Source: Deltaproteobacteria bacterium (lineage in GTDB: Bacteria; Desulfobacterota; Desulfuromonadia; Geobacterales; Pseudopelobacteraceae). From it: DNA of 8,989 nt. The position numbers and the translations under genes were made by a program. Below, in pieces: positions 1 through 6,113 of the stretch; the stretch's first letter is position 1; each line of letters opens with the position of its first letter. Where the stretch lies: positions 1 through 8,989 of the forward strand of contig JACRCG010000308.1 in NCBI GenBank assembly GCA_016219145.1, read 5' to 3'. Below the pieces are notes generated by a model. That model searched no databases, had not been told where the DNA came from, and was given only the letters and a program-made list of their open reading frames with translations.

Positions 1-1
1 G

Positions 2-514
2 GGCTCGTACGGTGCGATGGAGCTGAAGGAGTCGGCCCGGCGGTTCTGGGTCATCGGATTTCTCATCTCGTTCGCCATTCATTCTGCTGTGCTCGGTGCA
101 TTCCACCTGAAGTGGTTTGATGGGGGCATCGACATTTCAAAGATCCCGCTGCACACGCCGACCCTGGGACCCATCGTCTTCACCCGGCCTGTGATCCCTG
201 GCATCATTCCTCCGCGTCCGCCACAGGGAACTGCAGGTAGCATCCATAGCAAGGGGGCGATACCTGTTGCGGTCCCCGAAGACAAGGCCGATCCGGGAGC
301 GAACATACCGACTCAGGAAGAGCTTGCGCAATCGGTTGATCCGGGACTCACCGGCACAGAAGAAGGAACTGGGTCGATGGGGATCGTCATGCCGCCCACG
401 AATACGGTGAGGCACTCTACGTCCTGGGACGCTACGAGCGCGCCGCCGACGTCTGGAGCGAAGCCCTGCCTCTGTTTGAAGCAGCGGAAAGGGCGCGTAT
501 CGAAGTCCGGATAG
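2..514 (+). pseudogene. TonB-like N-terminal segment, 5' partial, loses frame near 365-390
   Basis: TonB spans the inner membrane once and passes proton-motive energy from ExbB/ExbD to outer-membrane receptors. Here a hydrophobic anchor (WVIGFLISFAIHSAVLGAF, residues 11-29 counted from the ATG at 17) follows a short basic stretch. A proline-rich linker comes next (IPPRPPQ, about residues 64-70), then acidic and glycine-rich residues (GTEEGTGSMG). This order is typical of TonB proteins. The frame is open to the left edge and there is no ribosome binding site before the ATG at 17. The preceding residues YGA also look like part of the family's N-terminus, so the true start is probably outside the window. 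The globular C-terminal TonB domain is absent. After about position 385 the translation becomes unconvincing (TSWDATSAPPTSGAKPCLCL) while frame +1 becomes a good TPR sequence. The last ~40 residues before the stop at 512-514 are therefore probably not native. It may be a deletion remnant or contain a sequencing frameshift. Confidence 0.6.
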
Positions 515-759
515 CTGACATTCTGACCGGCAAAACTCCGCTGGTGCCGCCGCTGGACTACCTGACGGCACTATCGGTGGCGGTCGAGGAGCATCATGCC
601 GGACACTGTGACGAAGCCGCCGCCATCATTGAGGACGTCCTGTCTGATCCTGTCTTTGCGAGCCAGTTTCCGATGAATGAGGTTTACTATCTGCTGGGTA
701 CCTGCTACCAGGAGCTCGGTCTAATGGCTGAAGCCGCCCAGGCTTTCAAAAGGAGTTAA
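340..759 (+). pseudogene. C-terminal fragment of a tetratricopeptide (TPR) protein
   Basis: Read in the frame of the GTG at 544 but starting just after the in-frame stop at 337-339, this stretch encodes a helical repeat protein. One repeat-like unit is HAAHEYGEALYVLGRYERA with DVWSEALPLFEAA following (about 388-486). Another is EVYYLLGTCYQELGLMAEAA near the end (about 679-738). A related element, HHAGHCDEAAAIIEDVL, starts near 591. The pattern of small and aromatic residues (Y..LG.Y..A...A) is the TPR signature; such proteins are scaffolds, often periplasmic or membrane associated. No ATG starts this frame and no ribosome binding site precedes it. The only visible start, GTG 544, would cut off the first repeat, so the 5' end of the gene is missing. 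The stop at 757-759 overlaps the ribosome binding site of the small membrane protein that follows. The repeat type is clear, but the role is unknown. Confidence 0.55.
751..756 (+). promoter_or_regulatory. Strong ribosome binding site for the 34-residue protein
   Basis: AGGAGT lies five bases before the ATG at 762 and partly overlaps the last codons of the TPR fragment. It is the main reason to accept the very short reading frame as a gene, and it suggests translational coupling with the upstream gene. Confidence 0.6.
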
Positions 760-761
760 AC

Positions 762-866
762 ATGTTTGGTTTTAGCGCGGCGGACTGGATTTTCTGCGGT
801 TTCATCCTCGTTGTCATCTATGTTTGTGTGGTTATCAGCAATATGCTGAAACATAAGGGACCCTAG
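762..866 (+). CDS. Small single-pass membrane protein, 34 residues
   Basis: This short frame starts with ATG at 762 and ends with TAG at 864-866. An excellent ribosome binding site (AGGAGT, 751-756) sits at ideal spacing. The product has a short N-terminus (MFGFSAAD), one hydrophobic helix at about residues 9-26 (WIFCGFILVVIYVCVVIS) and a basic tail (KHK). By the positive-inside rule this suggests N-outside, C-inside topology. Two cysteines (12 and 22) lie inside the helix. Start and stop are only two and 75 bases from the neighbouring genes, and the helix needs many hydrophobic codons in a row, which is unlikely by chance. I do not recognise the family. Small proteins of this shape are often accessory subunits or regulators of larger membrane complexes, but nothing here identifies a partner. 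Confidence 0.55.
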   Translation: MFGFSAADWIFCGFILVVIYVCVVISNMLKHKGP

Positions 867-941
867 GCCAGCCAGAAAGTAATCCGTATACATTAAACGG
901 CATGAATACTGCATTGACACACACTTCACCGGGGATTAAGC

Positions 942-1685
942 ATGCAGACACAGGGCGTATCAGTTCATATTGAAAAACTGAACAAGCATTTCGGCAGCAA
1001 ACATGTCCTGAAAGATGTTGACCTGGAGGTGCGGGCGGGCGAGACCTTCTCGATCATCGGCCCTTCCGGAACCGGCAAAAGCATTCTGCTGCGCCATATC
1101 ATCGGGCTGGAAACACCCGACAGCGGCCGGGTCCTGATCGGCGACAAACCGCTTGAAGCGGCTCCACGCAGCTACCGCAGCAGCATGGTGTTCCAGTCCT
1201 CGGCCCTGTTCAATTCGCTCACAGTCGGCGAAAACATCGGCCTCTGGCTGCGTGAGCACCGCATCTGTCCCGAAGCGCGGATTTTGGAAATCATTGCTGA
1301 AAAGTTGGCTATAGTGGGCCTGGAAGGCATCGAAGAGCTTAATACGGCAGAGCTTTCAGGCGGCATGAAGAAGCGGGTTGCCATCGCCAGATCGCTGGCA
1401 ATGGAACCGGAACTGGTGCTGTATGATGAGCCGACGGCTGAGCTGGATCCGGTCACAACCGACGAGCTGGCCGAGACGATCATCTCGCTACGGGGTCGAA
1501 CAGGCAATACGACCATCATCGTCACCCATGATCTCAATTTTGCCCTGTACCTGTCGGATCGCATCGCCATGATGCATCAGGGGCGCATCGTCGCCGTCGG
1601 GACTCCGCCGGAAATCAGGGCCAGCGAAAACCCTTTCGTCAAAGGCTTTATCCGCACCACCACCAAGGGAATCAACAGCCAATAA
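942..1685 (+). CDS. ABC transporter ATP-binding protein, MlaF/Ttg2A-like
   Basis: This is a complete 247-residue ABC ATPase that would hydrolyse ATP on the cytoplasmic face of an importer or lipid transporter. Visible motifs in order: Walker A GPSGTGKS (40-47), Q-loop Gln85 in MVFQSSALFNSLTVGENI, signature LSGGM (138-142), Walker B LVLYDE (158-163), D-loop AELD (166-169) and switch His196 in VTHD. The signature followed by KKRVAIARSLA, the ALFNSLTV segment and the length match the MlaF/Ttg2A (phospholipid, Mkl) subgroup. These usually work with an MlaE permease and an MlaD binding protein to keep outer-membrane lipid asymmetry. No such partners are present: a small membrane protein lies upstream and a cytochrome downstream. 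Most relatives have Gly rather than Glu in the D-loop (AGLD). The ATG at 942 is preceded by GGGGAT at five bases. Substrate uncertain. Confidence 0.85.
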   Translation: MQTQGVSVHIEKLNKHFGSKHVLKDVDLEVRAGETFSIIGPSGTGKSILLRHIIGLETPDSGRVLIGDKPLEAAPRSYRSSMVFQSSALFNSLTVGENIGLWLREHRICPEARILEIIAEKLAIVGLEGIEELNTAELSGGMKKRVAIARSLAMEPELVLYDEPTAELDPVTTDELAETIISLRGRTGNTTIIVTHDLNFALYLSDRIAMMHQGRIVAVGTPPEIRASENPFVKGFIRTTTKGINSQ

Positions 1686-1703
1686 CTCCTTCGAGGTTGA
1701 GCC

Positions 1704-2678
1704 ATGCGTGTAATGACGGTCATGATTGCCGCTGTTTCCCTGCTTACTGCCTGTTCAGGCATGAAACAGGCCTATCCGCTCCTGCCGGTAGCGGAGTATG
1801 AGAAGATGGTCGTCGGCCGGCTGGATGCTGATTATGTCGGCAATGACAACTGCGTCTCCAAATGTCACGCCCATGACAAAATAAGGGATTTTTCACGACT
1901 GAGCGTGCATGGCGAGCAGATCAAGCCGGAAACCGGCCTGCCGCTGGTCAATTGTGAATCGTGTCATGGCCCCGGTAGTCTGGCTATTGCCAAAGTCGAG
2001 CAGAATCGGAAAATGTTCGGCGAGCAGGGCAATCGCTGTGACAGCGCAAAACTTCTTGAGCTGAAAAAACTCCCCCCGCAGGCCCAATCCCTGATCTGTC
2101 TGAAATGCCACAGCGTCGCCTCCACACCGGCCCTTTCACACTGGAACACCAGCACTCATGCCCTCAACGAACTAAGCTGTTTTTCTTGCCACAAGCTGCA
2201 CGACGGCCCACAGCAGAAAGTCAGCCGCGAAAAAATGGCCGATCTCTGTTACGGCTGCCATCCTGAAATAAGAGCCCAGTTCAGCCTGATTTCCCGCCAT
2301 CCGATACGCGAACGCAAGATGGATTGCTTTGATTGTCACAACGTACATGGGTCGGAGACTCCCAAGCTGCTGAAGGGAACCACGCCTAAGGATCTGTGCG
2401 GGCGCTGCCACATGGAGAAGAGCGGGCCGTTTGTGTACGAGCATGGCGACGTGACCGAAAACTGTATGAACTGCCATGTTCCGCACGGCTCGATAAACCG
2501 CCGTCTGCTGTCGGCAGCCATGCCGTTTCTCTGTATTCAGTGTCATAACCCGGGCCACAGCGGAGTGCTTGCCGCCGGTCAGAAAACGCTCTTTGCCAAC
2601 CGCTGTACCGATTGCCACTCCGCCATTCACGGTACTAACAGTCCCGACAATGACGGTTTGGGAACCATGCGGAGATAA
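1704..2678 (+). CDS. Decaheme c-type cytochrome lipoprotein, MtrA/DmsE-like
   Basis: This 324-residue exported cytochrome should pass electrons from the periplasm into the outer-membrane barrel encoded next. The N-terminus is a lipoprotein signal with lipobox LLTAC (lipidated Cys17). Nine standard CXXCH heme sites start at Cys84, 132, 159, 182, 208, 232, 254, 277 and 301. A tenth, first site is CVSKCH (50-55), with three residues between the cysteines. Eleven histidines lie outside these motifs (57, 69, 146, 152, 166, 199, 215, 247, 261, 285, 309), enough for bis-His ligation of ten hemes. CHxxHG repeats (for example CHNVHG) are typical of the MtrA/DmsE family, and the length fits. Shewanella MtrA has a type I signal peptide, so lipid anchoring differs. 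GAGG at 1693-1696 supports the ATG at 1704. The stop is directly followed by the barrel gene, as expected of a co-translated pair. Cys112 is an extra unpaired cysteine. Confidence 0.9.
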   Translation: MRVMTVMIAAVSLLTACSGMKQAYPLLPVAEYEKMVVGRLDADYVGNDNCVSKCHAHDKIRDFSRLSVHGEQIKPETGLPLVNCESCHGPGSLAIAKVEQNRKMFGEQGNRCDSAKLLELKKLPPQAQSLICLKCHSVASTPALSHWNTSTHALNELSCFSCHKLHDGPQQKVSREKMADLCYGCHPEIRAQFSLISRHPIRERKMDCFDCHNVHGSETPKLLKGTTPKDLCGRCHMEKSGPFVYEHGDVTENCMNCHVPHGSINRRLLSAAMPFLCIQCHNPGHSGVLAAGQKTLFANRCTDCHSAIHGTNSPDNDGLGTMRR

Positions 2679-2681
2679 GTG

Positions 2682-4721
2682 ATGAAGCGTATCCTGAGAG
2701 ACATTACACAGAACGCAGCTCCAGTCATGGGCATTATTTCTCTGCTGGCGCTTCTGGCAGCGCCTCCGGCGGCCTGGAGCAATGATCTGCAACCGCAGGA
2801 CGAGCAGCTCCGGGGAGACCCTGCGGCAGCCCCGGAAGCCGGAACCGTCCGGCAGGCCGCAGTTTACAGCGGATACCGTTTCGTTGCACCGCTTGACAAC
2901 CCTGCTGCGGCAGCCCCGTATCAACGGCAGAAATCCGGTTTTGGCGGCGGTTTTTCAGTCGGCACGATCGGGGCGGAACTGAAGCTCTCAGCCGACGGCC
3001 AGTTTCTGCATGCGGATGACTACAATGCCGGGCTCTTTCTGGACTATGCCGGTTATTACAGCCTGAAACTGGACAGCAGCGCACTATGGCACAATCTGGA
3101 GCGGATTCCTCCAGCCACGGCAACGGCGGTCAGCAGCAATGAGCTTGACAGCGGCAGCCGCTTCGGCCTGCGAACTGTCATCAGCAGAGCCAGCAACCGC
3201 ATCAAGCTCGGCAACAACCCGATCCACCTCAATCTGAACTACTGGCAGATCACCCGCTCCGGGACCACACAGCTGCGCTTCTCTGACTTTTACTTCGATG
3301 CGAACCCGAACAGCGTTTACACGCGCCCTGCAACCGTCGACAATGTGACCCGCGAAGGAACTTTCGGCTTTGACACCCATGCCGGACCGATCAATGCCGC
3401 CTATAGTTTTACAATCCGCGATTTTTCCAATCAGGCCCCTGACAGCCGGGATCTTTTTGTGGCACGTGACGCCCTGTCAGCCGGAAATCAGGCCCACGAC
3501 ACCGTCAATGACAGCCGGTTGACGACGCATACCATCAAACTTTACAGCGATCTGAGCGGCGGGCTGACAGCTTCTGCGCTGTACTCGCTTACCAGGCGTG
3601 AAGCCTCTGTTGATCGGGGTGATGCCCGGCCAGGCAGCAACCCTGCCGACACGCTGCATTCCGCCGCCGCAGATCTCAGCTACACCCCATTCAGGGAGTT
3701 GACCCTGGTCCTCAAGTATCGTCGCCTGCAGATTGACCGCGAATCTCCGCGTACAATCCATTCACCCTATTCGCTGATTCCGGCCGCTCCGTCGGCAGTC
3801 TACACGGCCATGCCCGGAACACTGCTTGTGCGCCCTTCCAGCTCTTCCGTCAAGGATACTATCGTACTCTCGGCCAGTTACAGGCCGCTGCCCAAGACCG
3901 TCTACCGCTTTGAATACACGGCAGCGCTCGAATCACGCAACAATCTCCCTGATCCGCAGGCGCCGTCCGATCCTGGCGCACTCAGGAGCGACAGCCGCCA
4001 GACCCATAGCGGCAAGGCCAGCTTTATCTGGAGACCGCTGAATGCCGTTCAGCTCCACACCTCATACAGCTATGCCGCCTCGGATAATCCGGCCTATCCG
4101 GCCTCTTTTTCCGAACGTCACAGCGGTCAGGCCCTGTTAAGTTATAACTCGAAAGGGCGCTGGGGTATCACGGCCAGCTACCTTGGAAAATTCGAAAACG
4201 GCGAGAGCAGTGCCATGCAGAGCCGTCTTCCGCGTGAAAGCATCTCGACTTCGGTCAATAGCACTCTCTGGTTCAGTCCGCTGGAACGGATGACGGTAAC
4301 GGCCAGTTATTCATTCATGCAATCCGAGATCGATCAGACCAATCTGTTCAGCAGTCTGGTTCCCGCGATTCCGGTTCAGACCATCGGCAATTACCGTGCA
4401 GCCGCTCATGTTTACTCGATTGACACTGTAATCGCCCTGGCACGCATGATCGACCTGTCGCTCGGTTTTCAGCAGACCTTCTCGGATTCCAGGTTTTCAG
4501 CTTCCGACAACTCCCTGAATGCCACCCTGTCATCAAACGGGATCGGAGACAAATCACGGCTGTCTGCGACCGAGACCGGCATCACAGCCCGTTCGGACTG
4601 GCGTGTCAGTCGAAATCTGGGTTGTTCTCTGGGCTACAGTTTCAGGATGTTCGATTCCGGGCAACCGATTTTTGACGGCACCGTGCATGAAACCCTGCTG
4701 TCGTTGACGGGAAGGTGGTAA
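2682..4721 (+). CDS. MtrB/PioB-family outer-membrane beta-barrel, decaheme-associated
   Basis: Members of this family are large outer-membrane barrels that sheath a decaheme cytochrome so electrons can cross the outer membrane. The product (679 residues) has a signal peptide with basic start MKRILRD and a hydrophobic core ending AAPPAAWS. An N-terminal plug-like segment follows, then many alternating amphipathic strands and an aromatic C-terminal residue (TGRW). Family-like segments include ADDYNAGLFLDYAGYYSLKL and LWHNLERIPPATAT near residues 110-150, and VDNVTREGTFGFDTHAGPIN around residue 240. Only one cysteine is present (near residue 648), so the N-terminal CXXC of Shewanella MtrB is missing. 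GTG 2679 is also in frame, but ATG 2682 is preferred because GGAG (2671-2674) is seven bases away. It lies three bases after the cytochrome stop, so the two are probably translationally coupled and form one complex. Confidence 0.9.
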   Translation: MKRILRDITQNAAPVMGIISLLALLAAPPAAWSNDLQPQDEQLRGDPAAAPEAGTVRQAAVYSGYRFVAPLDNPAAAAPYQRQKSGFGGGFSVGTIGAELKLSADGQFLHADDYNAGLFLDYAGYYSLKLDSSALWHNLERIPPATATAVSSNELDSGSRFGLRTVISRASNRIKLGNNPIHLNLNYWQITRSGTTQLRFSDFYFDANPNSVYTRPATVDNVTREGTFGFDTHAGPINAAYSFTIRDFSNQAPDSRDLFVARDALSAGNQAHDTVNDSRLTTHTIKLYSDLSGGLTASALYSLTRREASVDRGDARPGSNPADTLHSAAADLSYTPFRELTLVLKYRRLQIDRESPRTIHSPYSLIPAAPSAVYTAMPGTLLVRPSSSSVKDTIVLSASYRPLPKTVYRFEYTAALESRNNLPDPQAPSDPGALRSDSRQTHSGKASFIWRPLNAVQLHTSYSYAASDNPAYPASFSERHSGQALLSYNSKGRWGITASYLGKFENGESSAMQSRLPRESISTSVNSTLWFSPLERMTVTASYSFMQSEIDQTNLFSSLVPAIPVQTIGNYRAAAHVYSIDTVIALARMIDLSLGFQQTFSDSRFSASDNSLNATLSSNGIGDKSRLSATETGITARSDWRVSRNLGCSLGYSFRMFDSGQPIFDGTVHETLLSLTGRW

Positions 4722-4729
4722 CTGCGGCC

Positions 4730-5662
4730 ATGAGACACCCTGCCCTGAAAATAGCCCTGGCGGCGAGTGCTCTGATGGCGATACTGGCCTCTTCTACGGC
4801 ACACGCTACGGTGATCGCTGCCATGATGAGCAGCGATCAGCCCCGCTACCGCGAGGCGCACCGCGCCTTTGTCAAGTCAATGGCAATGCGCGGCTATGCT
4901 GCCCCAGGTACCGAGATTATTCTTCAGGCTCCAAATCCGGACCCGCTTTCATGGTCAAACACAGTCCGCAAGTTTAATGCTCACCGACCGGACCTGATCG
5001 TGGCCTATGGAGCGCCGGCCGCCCTGATCGCATTTCAGGAAGCCGATCAGATTCCGGTGGTCTCGGTGGATGTATTAACCGGTGACCATCCCCAAAAAGG
5101 GATGTGCGGAGTCAGTTCGCGCGTGCCGATGGTGACGCTGCTGAAGACGATTCAGGATATCCGGCCCTATCGCAGGATCGGCGTGCTTTATACCCCCCGT
5201 GAAGCTGGCTCGCAGGGACAGCTGGACGAAATCAAAAAACTCTCCGTACAGTTCGGCATGACTGTTCTGGGAGGCAGCGTAACCAGCCCCGCAACGCTTG
5301 AAACGGCTCTGAATAACATGCTGGACAAGGCCGAAGTGATTGTGGCAACCGAGGGTGGCCTGATCTCCACACAGTTTGACCGAATCGTCAGCCGGGCCAG
5401 AGCCAGAAACATTCCGGTCGTCTCCACCATGCCGGACGCCGCCGTAAATGGCGCGATTGTCTCGCTTGAAATCAACCCGCAGGAGCAGGGACATCTGGCC
5501 GCCGGAATGGCAAGCCGAATTCTGGAGGGCGCCAAAACCGAGCACCTTTCACTGCTGACCCCTCACCGCATCGATCTGGTCATCAATATGCGGGCGGCCC
5601 GCCTGATGGGTATCGAAGTCCCCTTCAGTGTGCTCCGGACCGCAACACGTTTAATTAAGTAA
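4730..5662 (+). CDS. Periplasmic substrate-binding protein, ABC_sub_bind (PF04392, TrpX-like)
   Basis: The 310-residue product begins with a classic signal peptide (MRHPALKIALAASAL, cleavage likely after AHA at 24-26). It then has the two alternating alpha/beta lobes of a periplasmic binding protein. Family-like stretches are DLIVAYGAPAALIAFQEADQ followed by IPVVSV, then RRIGVLYTP, AEVIVATEGGL, NIPVVST and the C-terminal LVINMRAARLMGIEVP. Such proteins bind small ligands, in studied cases amino acids or aromatic compounds, and deliver them to an ABC permease or a sensor. No permease is encoded here. The gene starts eight bases after the barrel stop, so it is likely in the same operon. A GTG start at 4715 overlaps the barrel end and would add five residues before the signal peptide; ATG 4730 is preferred. 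The ligand cannot be predicted. Confidence 0.85.
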   Translation: MRHPALKIALAASALMAILASSTAHATVIAAMMSSDQPRYREAHRAFVKSMAMRGYAAPGTEIILQAPNPDPLSWSNTVRKFNAHRPDLIVAYGAPAALIAFQEADQIPVVSVDVLTGDHPQKGMCGVSSRVPMVTLLKTIQDIRPYRRIGVLYTPREAGSQGQLDEIKKLSVQFGMTVLGGSVTSPATLETALNNMLDKAEVIVATEGGLISTQFDRIVSRARARNIPVVSTMPDAAVNGAIVSLEINPQEQGHLAAGMASRILEGAKTEHLSLLTPHRIDLVINMRAARLMGIEVPFSVLRTATRLIK

Positions 5663-5705
5663 CCCGCCTCTGCATCTTTCTTATTCCACCAAAGCATCTA
5701 ATGCG

Positions 5706-5711
5706 ATATAC
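5706..5711 (+). promoter_or_regulatory. Possible -10 element, leaderless start of the receiver gene
   Basis: TATACT matches the sigma-70 -10 consensus at five of six bases and ends nine bases before the ATG at 5721. No convincing -35 hexamer is present at 16-18 bases upstream. Transcription would start at about 5718, leaving almost no leader. The assignment is tentative. Confidence 0.3.
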
Positions 5712-5720
5712 TTGTCCTCC

Positions 5721-6107
5721 ATGGGCAGAATACTTTTGATAGATGACGACCCGGCCTTCACCAGGTTTCTGGGCGATTATATACGTGATAACTATCCGCT
5801 GTTGCAGGTGGAAATCCGCAATAATCCGATGACGGCCCTGCACTCCATAAAACGCGGCGGTTTTGATCTGATGCTGATTGATCTGGAGATGCCGGATATG
5901 GACGGACTCAAGCTGCTCAAGTTTGCGGTTGCGACCGGTATGGACAAGAACAGGATCGTGATCCTCTCCGGCAGAGATGCCAATTTCCTGCATGACGTCT
6001 TTCCGATGGGGACCTGCCTGGCGGTCCTCAACAAATTTGAGGCCCGTCAAAAAGCTGTCCTTGATATGGTTTTCAACTCGCTTAACAAGAAAGCAGAAGC
6101 GATCTGA
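5721..6107 (+). CDS. Stand-alone response regulator receiver domain protein
   Basis: A 128-residue CheY-like protein that accepts a phosphoryl group from a histidine kinase and signals by changing its surface. The full receiver set is visible: acidic pocket DDD (8-10), phospho-acceptor Asp54 in LMLIDLEMPDMDG, the Ser83 switch position in VILSG, and Lys105 in LNK. No DNA-binding or enzymatic output domain follows; only about 20 mostly helical residues remain after the receiver. No kinase gene is in the window, so the partner is unknown. The start chosen is the ATG at 5721. A TTG at 5712 is in frame but neither start has a recognisable ribosome binding site. The preceding gene ends 58 bases upstream, and the DUF401 gene begins six bases after the stop, suggesting co-transcription with it. 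Sure of the domain, not of the pathway. Confidence 0.88.
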   Translation: MGRILLIDDDPAFTRFLGDYIRDNYPLLQVEIRNNPMTALHSIKRGGFDLMLIDLEMPDMDGLKLLKFAVATGMDKNRIVILSGRDANFLHDVFPMGTCLAVLNKFEARQKAVLDMVFNSLNKKAEAI

Positions 6108-6113
6108 TCGGTC

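Noticed and set aside
353..390. Programmed -1 frameshift joining the TonB and TPR frames
   Set aside because: There is no X XXY YYZ slippery heptamer in the zero frame and no obvious downstream stem. A deletion or sequence error is simpler, and the missing TonB C-terminal domain would remain unexplained.
137..571. Antisense open frame of 144 residues across the TonB/TPR junction
   Set aside because: The product is an arginine-rich shadow without start signal or recognisable domain; the + strand frames explain the region better.
914..942. TTGACA at 914-919 as a -35 box for the ABC ATPase gene
   Set aside because: No good -10 box occurs 16-18 bases later, and the resulting transcript would begin inside the coding region.
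2172..2924. Antisense open frame of 250 residues opposite the cytochrome and barrel genes
   Set aside because: Its translation has no family resemblance and mirrors the cytochrome codons. The + strand frame has ten heme motifs and a lipobox.
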